Shown: positions 16,650-25,552 of the stretch, in pieces
How positions within the stretch are numbered: the first letter of the stretch is position 1
Layout of the letters: every line of letters begins with the position of its first letter
Origin: Bacteroidia bacterium
Lineage (GTDB): Bacteria; Bacteroidota; Bacteroidia; Flavobacteriales; Flavobacteriaceae
Direction: 5' to 3'
NCBI GenBank assembly: GCA_030430535.1
Contig: JAUIKY010000026.1
Span: 1-49,943, forward strand
Length of the DNA: 49,943 bases
Notes under the pieces: generated by a model
What the model saw: the letters and a program-made list of their open reading frames with translations, nothing else
Database searches by the model: none
Told to the model about the DNA's origin: nothing
Program-made: the position numbers and the translations under genes

Positions 16650-17507
16650 ATGTCTTGGTTTAAAAGAAAAACAAAAGGAATAACAACAACTACAGAGGAA
16701 AAAAAAGACACCCCAAAGGGGCTTTGGTACAAATCACCCACTGGAAAAATAGTTGATGCCGAAGAGCTTGAAAAAAACTTTTATGTTAGCCCAGAAGACG
16801 GTTACCATGTTAGGATTGGAAGTAAGGAATACTTTGAAATTCTTTTTGATGACAACAAGTTCAAAGAACTGGATGCCAATTTAGAATCTAAAGACCCTTT
16901 AAAGTTCGAAGACACAAAAAAGTACCCAGAGCGATTAAAAGCAGCCCAAGAAAAAACCCAATTGAAAGACGCTATTAGAACGGCCGTAGGAAAATCGAAA
17001 GGTAAAGATTTAGTGGTGGCCTGTATGGACTTCGCTTTTATTGGAGGGTCTATGGGTAGCGTTGTGGGCGAAAAAATTGCCCGAGCGGCCGATTATGCCT
17101 TAAAGAAAAAGATTCCGTTGATGGTGATTTCAAAATCAGGAGGCGCCAGAATGATGGAGGCTGCATTTTCATTAATGCAATTGGCAAAAACTTCAGTAAA
17201 ATTAGCCCAGTTGGCCGATGCTGGAATTCCTTATATTTCCTTATGTACCGACCCTACAACAGGAGGTACAACGGCATCTTTTGCCATGTTAGGCGACATC
17301 AACATTAGCGAGCCCGGTGCTTTAATTGGTTTTGCAGGACCAAGAATTGTAAGAGACACCACTGGTAAAGATTTGCCCGAAGGCTTCCAGACTTCTGAGT
17401 TTCTATTAGAACACGGTTTCTTGGATTTTATTACACTAAGAAAAGACCTAAAAGATAAAGTAAACCAGTATTTAGATTTAATACTCAATCAGCCTTTACG
17501 ACCTTAA
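16650..17507 (+). CDS. accD: Acetyl-CoA carboxylase carboxyltransferase subunit beta, without zinc ribbon
   Basis: A 285-aa AccD that, with AccA, transfers CO2 from carboxybiotin to acetyl-CoA to give malonyl-CoA, the first step of fatty acid synthesis. The crotonase-type core from about 100 on is well conserved ([47 protein letters not shown]). The N-terminal region keeps the layout of the zinc ribbon (LWYKSP...YVSPEDGYH, about 25-53), but all four Cys positions are replaced: SPTG and SPED where CxxC pairs are expected. The protein therefore should not bind the structural zinc of E. coli AccD. Similar cysteine-less AccD occurs in flavobacteria as far as I recall. accA is not in the window. 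Confidence 0.93.
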   Translation: MSWFKRKTKGITTTTEEKKDTPKGLWYKSPTGKIVDAEELEKNFYVSPEDGYHVRIGSKEYFEILFDDNKFKELDANLESKDPLKFEDTKKYPERLKAAQEKTQLKDAIRTAVGKSKGKDLVVACMDFAFIGGSMGSVVGEKIARAADYALKKKIPLMVISKSGGARMMEAAFSLMQLAKTSVKLAQLADAGIPYISLCTDPTTGGTTASFAMLGDINISEPGALIGFAGPRIVRDTTGKDLPEGFQTSEFLLEHGFLDFITLRKDLKDKVNQYLDLILNQPLRP

Positions 17508-17541
17508 AAAAATGCCCTTAAAAATTAAGGGCATTTTTTTT
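17506..17541. terminator. Bidirectional terminator between accD and the histidine kinase gene
   Basis: AATGCCCTTAA (17511-17521) pairs perfectly with TTAAGGGCATT (17525-17535). A runs stand on the left and T runs on the right, so it can stop both convergent genes. It overlaps the last base pairs of the kinase gene. Confidence 0.85.
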
Positions 17542-18640
17542 ATCCTTTTTTGAAGTATACCATAAATTTGGAGCCTTTATTCAATTTACTTTTTACCTTA
17601 ATCTTTCCGCCAAGTGCTTCCACCTGATTTTTGGTAATGAACAGCCCCACACCAGTAGAATCGGTATGCTTATGAAAAGTTTGATACAGCATAAACATAT
17701 TGTTTTTGTGCTTTTTTAAATCTATTCCCATACCATTATCCTTAACACTCAAAACAATACGTTTATCTTCTGTTTTACTTTTTAAAACAATTTTACATTT
17801 TCTGGAAGGGTCTCTGTATTTTATGGCGTTGGTTAGCAAATTCAATATAATACTGTCTAGATAAGCTTCAATACCCACCACCATTAAATCTTTAGCAATA
17901 AGGTTTTCAATTTCGCAGTTGTTATTTTTTGCCATTGATGACACATTGTAAATGGCATTTACAGCGTACTGATGTAAATTGAGCGACTTTAGTTCAGATT
18001 TGTCATATTTGGAGAATTTAGCTATTTCTGTTAGGTGATCTACGGTATCTTGAAGGTTTTGTACTGCCTGTTTTAAAACCAAAAAACTTTCATTCTCCTT
18101 TGTTTCCGGAATTTCTTCCTCAACAAAATGAGCTAGGTTATTTAAGTTTCCGGCATGTGTTTTTAAATTATGGGTTATAATCCTGGAAAAATTCAATAGC
18201 CTTTCATTTTGTTCCTTCACTACATTGGCAATAGTTTCTTTTTCTTCTTCCTTATGTTTCCTTTTAGTAATATCTTGAACTTGGGTAATAAAATATTTAG
18301 GCTTTCCTTTATCATCCCGAACCAGTGACACAGACAGCTGCCCCCAAACCAAATTTCCCGATTTGGTAAAATATCGCTTCTGCATTTTATAATTTTTTAT
18401 TTCACCCTTTAACAGTTGGCTAATCTTTCTAAAATCGAGAGCTATATCTTCTTTGTGGGTAATATCTTGAAAAGTAAGTTTTTGTAATTCTTCTTGCTTA
18501 TATCCTAAAATATCGCACAAACTTTTGCTCACCAATAGCCATTTTCCATCCAACCCTACAATGGCTATACCATGATATGCATTATTAAAGATGTCTGGAA
18601 GCAAGTTGACATCTAAAGCATCAGCAATAATTCTCTCCAT
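17540..18640 (-). CDS. PAS-domain sensor histidine kinase, soluble, orphan
   Basis: A 366-aa kinase without membrane segments, so a cytoplasmic sensor. A PAS domain with PAC tail covers about 10-130 (NAYHGIAIVGLDG; KRYFTKSGNLVWG; FITQVQDITKRK), a short coiled coil about 128-150, an H box FSRIITHNLK with His157, and an HATPase domain with Asn271 (NLLTNAIKY), Asp301 (DNGMGI) and the G2 box TGVGLFITKN (329-338). All ATP-site residues look intact. No response regulator lies beside it, so the partner is unlinked. The PAS ligand is unknown. It is convergent with accD and divergent from rpsO. Confidence 0.88.
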   Translation of the reverse strand: MERIIADALDVNLLPDIFNNAYHGIAIVGLDGKWLLVSKSLCDILGYKQEELQKLTFQDITHKEDIALDFRKISQLLKGEIKNYKMQKRYFTKSGNLVWGQLSVSLVRDDKGKPKYFITQVQDITKRKHKEEEKETIANVVKEQNERLLNFSRIITHNLKTHAGNLNNLAHFVEEEIPETKENESFLVLKQAVQNLQDTVDHLTEIAKFSKYDKSELKSLNLHQYAVNAIYNVSSMAKNNNCEIENLIAKDLMVVGIEAYLDSIILNLLTNAIKYRDPSRKCKIVLKSKTEDKRIVLSVKDNGMGIDLKKHKNNMFMLYQTFHKHTDSTGVGLFITKNQVEALGGKIKVKSKLNKGSKFMVYFKKG

Positions 18641-18693
18641 ATTTGCGAAAAATTTTACGTTAATTTACTGAAAACTTTACTAAAAAAGAAATA

Positions 18694-18723
18694 TTGTGCA
18701 ATCATAAAAATTATCTATCTTTG
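18694..18723 (+). promoter_or_regulatory. rpsO promoter
   Basis: TTG (18694-18696), 19 nt, TATCTTTG (18716-18723). This fits the Bacteroidota consensus TTG/TAnnTTTG in both boxes and in spacing, 54 nt before the rpsO ATG. It is the best promoter match in the window. Confidence 0.65.
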
Positions 18724-18777
18724 CCGCTCGAAAGAAAGACTTTCGTTTACATAACAATCATTTACAATAATATTAGC

Positions 18778-19047
18778 ATGTATTTATCAAAAGAAGTAAA
18801 AGAAAACATCTTCGAAAAGCACGGTAAAGGAAAAAACGATACTGGTAGCGCCGAAGGACAAATTGCGTTGTTTACGCACCGTATTAACCACTTAACCGAG
18901 CACTTAAAAAACAATCGTAAAGATTTTAATACCGAGCGCTCGTTAGTAAAATTAGTAGGTAAGCGTCGTGCTTTACTTGATTACTTAACTAAGAAAGATA
19001 TCTTAAGATATCGTGCCATAGTAAAAGAATTAGGATTAAGAAAATAA
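18778..19047 (+). CDS. rpsO: Small ribosomal subunit protein S15
   Basis: An 89-aa primary 16S rRNA-binding protein of the 30S platform, exactly the usual S15 length. The signature block from GSAEGQIALFTHRI through LTEHLK and LVGKRRALLDYL is complete. The ATG at 18778 is chosen over a TTG at 18694 that lies in the promoter and would add a non-homologous 28-residue leader. It has its own promoter and terminator and precedes pnp, the classical rpsO-pnp order. Confidence 0.97.
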   Translation: MYLSKEVKENIFEKHGKGKNDTGSAEGQIALFTHRINHLTEHLKNNRKDFNTERSLVKLVGKRRALLDYLTKKDILRYRAIVKELGLRK

Positions 19048-19048
19048 T

Positions 19049-19077
19049 AAAAAGAGGCTTTTACAGCCTCTTTTTTG
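19049..19077 (+). terminator. Terminator between rpsO and pnp
   Basis: GAGGCT (19054-19059) pairs with AGCCTC (19065-19070), extended by A/T pairs, followed by T6. pnp could still be reached by read-through or a promoter in 19078-19232. Confidence 0.85.
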
Positions 19078-19232
19078 TTTTAAATACAACTCCACGCAGA
19101 GTTTAAATGCGTATTGAAAGAAGCTCATTACAGTTTTTCATTGGTCATCACACAACACTACACACAACAACACACCGACCATTGTTTAACATGGCTTAAG
19201 TGCGATTAACACTTAGGTTACAAAAGAAAATT

Positions 19233-21467
19233 ATGAAACCACAAGTTTTTAAAGAGGTCATAGACCTTGGTGACGGTAGAGAAATTTCTATCGAAACCGG
19301 AAAATTAGCAAAACAGGCGCATGGTAGCGTTGTTGTGCAATCTGGAAATTGTATGCTATTATGTACGGTAGTTTCCAATTACAAGTCGGCCGATGTTGAC
19401 TTTTTACCCTTAACAGTAGATTACCGAGAAAAATTCGCTGCAGCAGGACGTTACCCTGGCGGATTTTTCAAAAGAGAAGCCAGACCTAGTGACGGTGAAG
19501 TATTGACCATGCGTTTGGTAGACCGTGTTTTGCGTCCGTTATTCCCAAAAGATTACCACAGTGAAACGCAGGTGATGATTCAATTGATGTCTCATGACGA
19601 GGATGTAATGCCAGACGCCATGGCAGGTTTAGCCGCTTCTGCCGCTATCCAATTATCCGATTTTCCTTTCGAATGCCCGATTTCAGAAGTAAGAGTGGGG
19701 CGTGTAAACGGTGAATTTATCATCAACCCTACTCGGGCACAGTTAGAAGAGTCTGATATCGATATGATGATTGGGGCATCCGCCGATTCAGTTATGATGG
19801 TTGAAGGTGAAATGGACGAGATTTCTGAGGAAGAAATGACCGAAGCCATCAAATTTGCACACGAAGCCATTAAAGTACAATGTGAGGCCCAAGTGAGGCT
19901 GGCTGAAGCTTTTGGCAAAAAGGAAACCCGTGAATACGAACCAGAGGCTGAAGACGAAGATTTAGCTAAAAAGATTCACGATATGGCATACGATAAAGTT
20001 TATGCCGTAGCAAAAGCAGGTTCTTCTAAGCATGAAAGAGGTGCTGCATTTGCAGAAATTAAAGAAGAAATTATTGCTTCTTTTTCTGAGGAAGAACAAG
20101 AAGAATTAGGCGATTTAATCTCAAAATATTACAGCAAAGCTGAGAAAAATGCGGTGCGCGATTTAACCTTAAACGAAGGTTTACGTTTAGATGGACGTAA
20201 AACTACCGACATCCGCCCGATTTGGTGCGAGGTTGATTATTTACCATCAACTCACGGTTCGTCTATCTTTACACGTGGAGAAACTCAAGCTTTGGCCACA
20301 GTTACTTTGGGAACTTCAAGAGAAGCCAACCAAATTGATATGCCGTCTTTTGAAGGTGAGGAGCGTTTTTATTTACACTACAACTTCCCTCCTTTTTCAA
20401 CTGGTGAAGCAAGACCAATTCGTGGTACATCACGTCGCGAAGTGGGTCACGGAAACTTGGCTCAACGTGCCTTAAAAGGTATGGTCCCTGAAGATTGCCC
20501 TTATACTGTCCGTGTTGTTTCCGAGATTTTGGAATCTAACGGATCGTCTTCTATGGCAACAGTTTGTGCCGGAACAATGGCCATGATGGATGCTGGTGTT
20601 CAGTTGAAAAAACCTGTTTCCGGTATTGCCATGGGGTTGATTACCGATACCGAAACTGGCAAATACGCCGTGTTATCTGATATTTTAGGAGATGAAGATC
20701 ACTTAGGCGATATGGACTTCAAGGTTACTGGTACTGCCGATGGTATTACCGCATGCCAAATGGATATTAAAGTAAAAGGATTGTCATACGAAATTCTTGT
20801 GAATGCCTTAAAGCAGGCACGTGATGGTCGTTTACACATCTTAGGAAAAATCACTGAAACCATATCTACGCCTAACGCTGATGTTAAACCCCACGCTCCA
20901 AAAATGGTTACCCGAGTTATTCCAAATGAATTTATCGGCGCTTTGATTGGACCTGGTGGAAAGGTGATCCAAGAATTACAAAAGGAAACCAAAACCACTA
21001 TCGTTATTAACGAAGACCCTGTAACCGAAGAGGGTATTGTTGAAATTTTGGGAACTGGACAGGACGGTATCAACGCTGTGCTAGCTAAAATTGACTCTTT
21101 AATGTTCAAACCTGAAGTAGGTAGCGTATACGAAGTAAAAGTGATAAAAATGCTCGATTTTGGTGCTGTAGTAGAATACACCGAAGCTCCTGGGAACGAA
21201 GTATTATTGCACGTTAGCGAATTAGCTTGGGAACGTACTGAAAACGTAAGCGATGTAGTAAACATGGGTGATGTTTTTGATGTAAAATACTTTGGTGTCG
21301 ATCCAAAAACCCGCAAGGAAAAAGTGTCACGTAAAGCTATTTTACCTAAGCCCGAAGGTTGGCAACCACGTCCTCCAAGAGACAACAAAGGTGGCAGCCG
21401 CGACAACCGAGGCAGAGACAATCGTAACCGCGATAACCGCAAACCTCGAAACAACAAAGAAGATTAA
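19233..21467 (+). CDS. pnp: Polyribonucleotide nucleotidyltransferase (PNPase)
   Basis: A 744-aa phosphorolytic 3'-5' exoribonuclease of mRNA decay, a homotrimer in the cytoplasm. Domains in order: RNase PH 1 (about 5-140), helical linker, RNase PH 2 (about 305-540, with [10 protein letters not shown]-like and [11 protein letters not shown] motifs), KH (about 550-610, IGPGGKVIQ), S1 (about 618-690, [20 protein letters not shown]), then a basic Arg/Asn/Asp/Gly-rich disordered tail of about 40 residues. The ATG at 19233 is preferred to an upstream GTG (19200), because MKPQVFKE matches family N termini. It follows rpsO, as in many bacteria. Confidence 0.97.
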   Translation: MKPQVFKEVIDLGDGREISIETGKLAKQAHGSVVVQSGNCMLLCTVVSNYKSADVDFLPLTVDYREKFAAAGRYPGGFFKREARPSDGEVLTMRLVDRVLRPLFPKDYHSETQVMIQLMSHDEDVMPDAMAGLAASAAIQLSDFPFECPISEVRVGRVNGEFIINPTRAQLEESDIDMMIGASADSVMMVEGEMDEISEEEMTEAIKFAHEAIKVQCEAQVRLAEAFGKKETREYEPEAEDEDLAKKIHDMAYDKVYAVAKAGSSKHERGAAFAEIKEEIIASFSEEEQEELGDLISKYYSKAEKNAVRDLTLNEGLRLDGRKTTDIRPIWCEVDYLPSTHGSSIFTRGETQALATVTLGTSREANQIDMPSFEGEERFYLHYNFPPFSTGEARPIRGTSRREVGHGNLAQRALKGMVPEDCPYTVRVVSEILESNGSSSMATVCAGTMAMMDAGVQLKKPVSGIAMGLITDTETGKYAVLSDILGDEDHLGDMDFKVTGTADGITACQMDIKVKGLSYEILVNALKQARDGRLHILGKITETISTPNADVKPHAPKMVTRVIPNEFIGALIGPGGKVIQELQKETKTTIVINEDPVTEEGIVEILGTGQDGINAVLAKIDSLMFKPEVGSVYEVKVIKMLDFGAVVEYTEAPGNEVLLHVSELAWERTENVSDVVNMGDVFDVKYFGVDPKTRKEKVSRKAILPKPEGWQPRPPRDNKGGSRDNRGRDNRNRDNRKPRNNKED

Positions 21468-21488
21468 TTTTCATTAATCTTTAGTCAT

Positions 21489-21530
21489 AAAAAAGCCCGT
21501 TTCAAAATTTGAAACGGGCTTTTATTTTTT
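21489..21530 (+). terminator. Terminator of pnp
   Basis: A 16-bp perfect inverted repeat (21491-21506 with 21508-21523) around one base, then a T-rich run. It can also serve the convergent rpe gene. Confidence 0.9.
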
Positions 21531-21546
21531 TAGGTTTAGAGGCTCA

Positions 21547-22209
21547 CTAAAGATTTACTATCGACTTTAAGTCTTTTATAGTTTCTAATTGATGGTCACT
21601 TTTAAACACATAACTGCCCGCCACTAGAACATCGGCACCAGCATCTACAAGCTGTTTGGCATTTTTGTTGGTTACGCCGCCATCAATTTCAATAATGGTT
21701 TTTGCTCCTTTGCGATTTATTAGCTCCTTAAGCTGTTTTACCTTTTCATAAGTGTTTTCAATAAAACTTTGTCCGCCAAACCCCGGATTCACGCTCATAA
21801 TCAATACCAAATCAATATCATTAATGGTATCTTCCAGCAAGCTAACATTGGTGTGCGGATTCAACGAAACCCCTGCCTTCATGCCTTCTGCTTTTATGGC
21901 CTGTAGAGTTCTATGCAAGTGCGGACATGCTTCGTAATGTACGGTAAGCACGTCGCTCCCCAAATCAGCAAAAGTTTTTATATATCTATCAGGGTCAACA
22001 ATCATAAGATGAACATCCAACGTTTTTTTGGCATGCTTTTGAATAGCTTGCAATACGGGCATTCCAAAAGAAATATTCGGAACAAAAACGCCATCCATAA
22101 TATCGATATGGAACCAATCGGCTTCACTTTGGTTTACCATTTCTATGTCGCGTTGTAAATTGGCAAAATCGGCCGCTAGCAGAGAGGGTGCTATTAATTT
22201 AGAGTTCAT
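21547..22209 (-). CDS. rpe: Ribulose-phosphate 3-epimerase
   Basis: A 220-aa TIM-barrel enzyme of the pentose phosphate pathway that interconverts ribulose 5-phosphate and xylulose 5-phosphate. Family blocks are complete: IAPSLLAADFANL, HIDIMDGVFVPNISFG, LDVHLMI, VNPGFGGQSF and EIDGGV, which carry the metal-binding His/Asp and the catalytic Asp pair. The ATG at 22209 gives a normal N terminus; the frame stays open upstream for 24 more codons but these have no similarity to the family. A possible minus-strand promoter box TACTTTTG lies at 22240-22233. Confidence 0.96.
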   Translation of the reverse strand: MNSKLIAPSLLAADFANLQRDIEMVNQSEADWFHIDIMDGVFVPNISFGMPVLQAIQKHAKKTLDVHLMIVDPDRYIKTFADLGSDVLTVHYEACPHLHRTLQAIKAEGMKAGVSLNPHTNVSLLEDTINDIDLVLIMSVNPGFGGQSFIENTYEKVKQLKELINRKGAKTIIEIDGGVTNKNAKQLVDAGADVLVAGSYVFKSDHQLETIKDLKSIVNL

Positions 22210-22255
22210 TAAAATTGACTTTATTTTTTTTGCAAAAGTAATGGTTTTTATTGGA

Positions 22256-22663
22256 TTACTTGCTAGAAACAAAGTTTTCAACCATCCTAACTACTTTGTT
22301 TGCATGCGAGCTATCAGCTTCTTTTAACCAGTCTAAATATTGATATAAGTTTTTAAGTTCTTCATTATTATTAACAATGGTAAACCCAAAATTATAATCT
22401 TCAAAAATGCGCTCTTCAATTTCTGAATTTATTATCTCAAAAATGTTTTTATGTCGCTTGTCTTTTTTTATCCGTTTAAAAGTTTGGTCAACAGGATGTT
22501 CTTCCCCCTCTAAAACCTGTAAAAAGTTACGGTCTTTGTAAATTAAAACACCTGTTATGTTATTGACACGATTATTCTCTTTGGCTTTTTCATATAGAAT
22601 TTTCAGTTCGTCCATGGTATTATGCTCTACCGAATCGCTTAAATAACACACCGTTTTAATCAT
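22256..22663 (-). CDS. BLUF-domain blue-light sensor-type protein
   Basis: A 135-aa stand-alone BLUF protein, the FAD-binding blue-light receptor fold. The core residues of the photocycle are present: Tyr7, Asn31 and Gln49 (in FLQVLEG), aligned with Tyr8, Asn32 and Gln50 of Slr1694/PixD. The NNITG and RIKKDKRHK blocks also fit. The loop that normally reads FxxWSM reads FEDYNF, so both the semi-conserved Trp and the Met next to the flavin are replaced by aromatic residues (about 91-96). No output domain is fused; it would act through protein partners. It sits between rpe and rpoD in the same direction, with no obvious partner. Confidence 0.85.
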   Translation of the reverse strand: MIKTVCYLSDSVEHNTMDELKILYEKAKENNRVNNITGVLIYKDRNFLQVLEGEEHPVDQTFKRIKKDKRHKNIFEIINSEIEERIFEDYNFGFTIVNNNEELKNLYQYLDWLKEADSSHANKVVRMVENFVSSK

Positions 22664-22710
22664 TGAAAAAATGTTTGAGCCTTAAAAATACAAAAAATAG
22701 TACAAACAGA

Positions 22711-22743
22711 TAAAAACAAACCCCCGGTAATCAGCCGGGGGTT
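22711..22743 (-). terminator. Terminator of rpoD
   Basis: AACCCCCGG (22719-22727) pairs with CCGGGGGTT (22735-22743) around a seven-base loop. On the minus strand it is followed by TTTGTTTTTAT. It lies 77 nt beyond the rpoD stop and separates rpoD from the BLUF gene. Confidence 0.85.
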
Positions 22744-22819
22744 CTTTCATCAATCAAAAAACGAACAGTTATGTGTGTAACTGTTGTTACTGTAATTTAG
22801 TCGTCATTTCTTTGTGAAA

Positions 22820-23683
22820 CTATCCTAAATAAGTTTTTAATATTTTACTTCTAGACGTATGTTTTAATCTACGGATAGCTTTTTCTTTAATCTGCCTAAC
22901 ACGTTCGCGGGTTAGATCGAATGTTTCTCCAATTTCCTCCAAAGTCATGGGGTGTTGGTTTCCTAGACCAAAATATAGACGAATAACATCGGCCTCACGC
23001 GGCGTTAAAGTTTCAAGAGCACGCTCAATCTCCGTACGCAACGACTCATGCAACAATTCTTTGTCTGGGTTTGGAGATTCACCACTGTTCAATACATCGT
23101 AAAGGTTTGAATCTTCACCTTCAACCAATGGTGCATCCATACTTACGTGACGGCCCGAATTTTTCATCGATTCCTTTACGTCGTTAATGGTCATATCCAG
23201 TTCTTTGGCAATCTCTTCAGCCGAAGGCGGACGTTCATGGCTTTGCTCTAAAAAGGCAAAGGTTTTGTTGATTTTATTGATAGAGCCAATCTTGTTCAAT
23301 GGCAAACGCACAATACGCGATTGCTCTGCCAATGCCTGAAGGATTGATTGACGAATCCACCAAACCGCATACGAAATGAACTTAAAACCACGGGTTTCAT
23401 CAAAACGCTGTGCTGCCTTAATTAAGCCTAAATTACCTTCATTAATTAAATCGGGTAAAGTTAAACCTTGGTTTTGGTACTGCTTAGCTACCGACACCAC
23501 AAAACGTAAGTTGGCCTTGGTGAGTTTTTCTAAAGCTACTTGGTCGCCAGCTTTAATACGCTGTGCCAATTCTACTTCTTCATCTGCAGTAATTAAATCA
23601 ACCTTGCCAATTTCTTGCAAATATTTGTCTAACGAAGCGGTTTCTCTGTTAGTAACCTGCTTCGTAATTTTAAGTTGTCTCAT
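22820..23683 (-). CDS. rpoD: RNA polymerase primary sigma factor RpoD
   Basis: A 287-aa sigma-70 of the short Bacteroidota type, lacking region 1.1 and the large non-conserved insert of E. coli RpoD. Region 1.2 begins at about 15 ([13 protein letters not shown]). Region 2 has [34 protein letters not shown] and the -10-binding [11 protein letters not shown]. Region 3 follows from about 130, and region 4 has the helix-turn-helix [19 protein letters not shown] (about 247-265). This factor reads the TTG/TAnnTTTG promoters seen elsewhere in the window. It has its own upstream promoter-like box. Confidence 0.96.
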   Translation of the reverse strand: MRQLKITKQVTNRETASLDKYLQEIGKVDLITADEEVELAQRIKAGDQVALEKLTKANLRFVVSVAKQYQNQGLTLPDLINEGNLGLIKAAQRFDETRGFKFISYAVWWIRQSILQALAEQSRIVRLPLNKIGSINKINKTFAFLEQSHERPPSAEEIAKELDMTINDVKESMKNSGRHVSMDAPLVEGEDSNLYDVLNSGESPNPDKELLHESLRTEIERALETLTPREADVIRLYFGLGNQHPMTLEEIGETFDLTRERVRQIKEKAIRRLKHTSRSKILKTYLG

Positions 23684-23797
23684 TTAATGTTCTCCTGTTA
23701 ATTAAACCGTGAATAAAAGGGCATTTAATAGTTATACGTACAAACTAAAATAAATGTTACAAAAAGCTAACATTTTTTTATTCATGCTTTAGATACA

Positions 23798-23830
23798 CAA
23801 ATATAAAAATGGTCACATATGAAGAAACAA
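23798..23830 (-). promoter_or_regulatory. Probable rpoD promoter
   Basis: On the minus strand TTG (23830-23828), 22 nt, TATATTTG (23805-23798). Both boxes fit the phylum consensus. It lies 115 nt before the rpoD ATG, leaving a leader without other visible structure. Confidence 0.5.
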
Positions 23831-23852
23831 TAGAAATTGGAATTTCGAATGC

Positions 23853-24227
23853 TTAAATCTTAATCAGCTTCTTATCGCTAAGATTGATGGCGTCAAGCAT
23901 ATCTTGAGAAAACTTATAATGCCCGCGCTTGGTAATAAGCTTAAATCGGTGCGATTTTAGGTTGCTCAAGGTGTTTAAAAACAACCATTTTGATTTGAGC
24001 AGTTTGGGTTTTTCGGATTTTAGGCTAATATCAAAATAATATTTACGGCCTTCTTTGGTGGCCACCAAATCGGGGGTTACGGAAATATCGCTTCCGGCTT
24101 TGGTGTAGGATTTTGGGCTTTCGTAGCCCTCAAAGTCGGCTTTGATATTTTCAAAACCGTGATTTTCGAGGTAAGCGATGGAGTCTTCTAAAACGTCTGA
24201 GTATTTTTCTTTATCTGTGTAAACCAT
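23853..24227 (-). CDS. Small conserved-looking protein of unknown function
   Basis: A 124-aa soluble protein that I do not recognise. It begins with a helical stretch (DVLEDSIAYLENHGFENIKADFEG) followed by alternating strands. The middle part PDLVA (51-55) and YYFDISLK (63-70) has the strand-turn-strand spacing seen in small nuclease folds of the PD-(D/E)xK type, but the second motif is D-x-S-x-K, not the standard one, so this is only a hint. It is transcribed in the same direction as rpoD and ends 169 bp upstream of it. No signal peptide or membrane helix is present. Confidence 0.65.
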   Translation of the reverse strand: MVYTDKEKYSDVLEDSIAYLENHGFENIKADFEGYESPKSYTKAGSDISVTPDLVATKEGRKYYFDISLKSEKPKLLKSKWLFLNTLSNLKSHRFKLITKRGHYKFSQDMLDAINLSDKKLIKI

Positions 24228-24296
24228 AACATATAGTATAACAAAAATCTTATAAAAAACAACTATTCGCTATGGTTTAACGTTTTTTTAATAAAC

Positions 24297-24323
24297 AAAA
24301 CCACCTGACAAACAGGTGGTTTT
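24297..24323 (-). terminator. Terminator of the proCBA operon
   Basis: AAAACCACCTG (24297-24307) pairs perfectly with CAGGTGGTTTT (24313-24323). On the minus strand it is followed by a T-rich run. It is 17 nt after the proA stop. Confidence 0.85.
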
Positions 24324-24339
24324 GCATTATTTTTACAAC

Positions 24340-25539
24340 CTAAACCCTCACGTGCCCATCACCAAAAACATAGTATTTATTGGTTACCAATTGCTTTAAG
24401 CCCAATGGCCCACGGTGGTGCAATTTATCGGTACTAATGGCCAACTCGGCACCAACGCCCATTTGGCCGCCATCGGTAAAACGGGTTGAAGCATTGTGGT
24501 AAACGGCCGCGCTATCTACCTGCTCCATAAATAAATTGGCTTTGTTTTTATCTTCGGTTAAAATGGCTGCGGAATGCCCTCCTGAATATTTATTTATTTT
24601 TTCGATGGCTTCATCCAACGAGTTTACTTCGGCCAAAAGAATTTTTAGTGCCAGAAACTCCTCGTACCAAGTATCTTCATCTGGAATTTGGGTTTCATCA
24701 GTTAAGGTTTTTCCAATATTTTCATCTACAAGGATACTTACGTTTACATTTTGTAATACTTGTTGAAGCTCTTTGACTTTCCCTTCGTAGTTTGGTATAT
24801 TTTTATTGATTAAAACCTTATCTAAAGCATTACAACCCGAAATTTTGTGGGTTTTGGCGTTGACTAATACTTTAACTGTTTTTTCCCAATCGGCATCTTC
24901 TGCTATATACAAAAAGTTGTTACCCCGTCCGCTAATCAAAACAGCGCAACTGGCGTGGTCCTTAACAAATTTGATAAGTCGCTCACCACCACGCGGCACA
25001 ATTAAATCTAAAGGCTCTGTTGGATTTCTTAAAAACTCTTGGGTTTCCTCGCGCTGAAGGTGCAAGAGCCTAATCCAGTCCTTGTCTAAACCGTTTTCGG
25101 AAAGCGCTTCATGCCAACATTTTTCTAAAATTAAATTACTGTTTATGGCTTCCTTTCCGCCTTTTAACAATATTTTGTTGTTGGCTTTAAAGGCTAAAAC
25201 AGCCGCTTCAATGGTAACATCGGGCCTAGATTCGTAAATAATCAATATGGTTCCGAAAGGCGCTGTTTTGTTGGTGATTTTCAAACCGCTATCTAAAGTC
25301 ACATTCGAAATTTCCTTACCTACCGGGTCTTCCTGTGCCTTAACTTCCTTTATGGCTTGAATCATACCATCCACTTTAGCCTCGTTTACCACCAAACGGT
25401 CGTAAAGTGCCTGGTCATCTCTATTAAATGCATCCAAATCCTTTTGGTTGGCTTTTATAATATTGTTACGCTCCCTATCTATAATATCAATCATAGATTG
25501 GAGCACTTTATTTTTTATATCTGAACTTAAAAGTTTCAT
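24340..25539 (-). CDS. proA: Gamma-glutamyl phosphate reductase
   Basis: A 399-aa NADPH-dependent enzyme of the aldehyde dehydrogenase superfamily that reduces glutamyl 5-phosphate to glutamate semialdehyde, the second step of proline synthesis. Key motifs: YESRPDVT (102-109), VPRGGERLI (181-189), and the catalytic Cys236 in KISGCNALD. The C-terminal GAELAISTDKLHHRGP block is normal. It is the last gene of proC-proB-proA, 13 nt after proB, followed by a strong terminator. Confidence 0.96.
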   Translation of the reverse strand: MKLLSSDIKNKVLQSMIDIIDRERNNIIKANQKDLDAFNRDDQALYDRLVVNEAKVDGMIQAIKEVKAQEDPVGKEISNVTLDSGLKITNKTAPFGTILIIYESRPDVTIEAAVLAFKANNKILLKGGKEAINSNLILEKCWHEALSENGLDKDWIRLLHLQREETQEFLRNPTEPLDLIVPRGGERLIKFVKDHASCAVLISGRGNNFLYIAEDADWEKTVKVLVNAKTHKISGCNALDKVLINKNIPNYEGKVKELQQVLQNVNVSILVDENIGKTLTDETQIPDEDTWYEEFLALKILLAEVNSLDEAIEKINKYSGGHSAAILTEDKNKANLFMEQVDSAAVYHNASTRFTDGGQMGVGAELAISTDKLHHRGPLGLKQLVTNKYYVFGDGHVRV

Positions 25540-25552
25540 AATCTATTTTTTT

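Noticed and set aside
17540-18640. Two-component operon
   Set aside because: The kinase has no response regulator or receiver domain beside it; called as an orphan.
20699-21457. Long antisense frame (252 codons) inside pnp
   Set aside because: Shadow of the well-conserved pnp coding frame; composition is Ser/Pro/Thr-rich with no domain.
22210-22281. Extended N terminus of Rpe
   Set aside because: 24 residues read from the AT-rich leader and across a promoter-like box; the family starts at the internal ATG.
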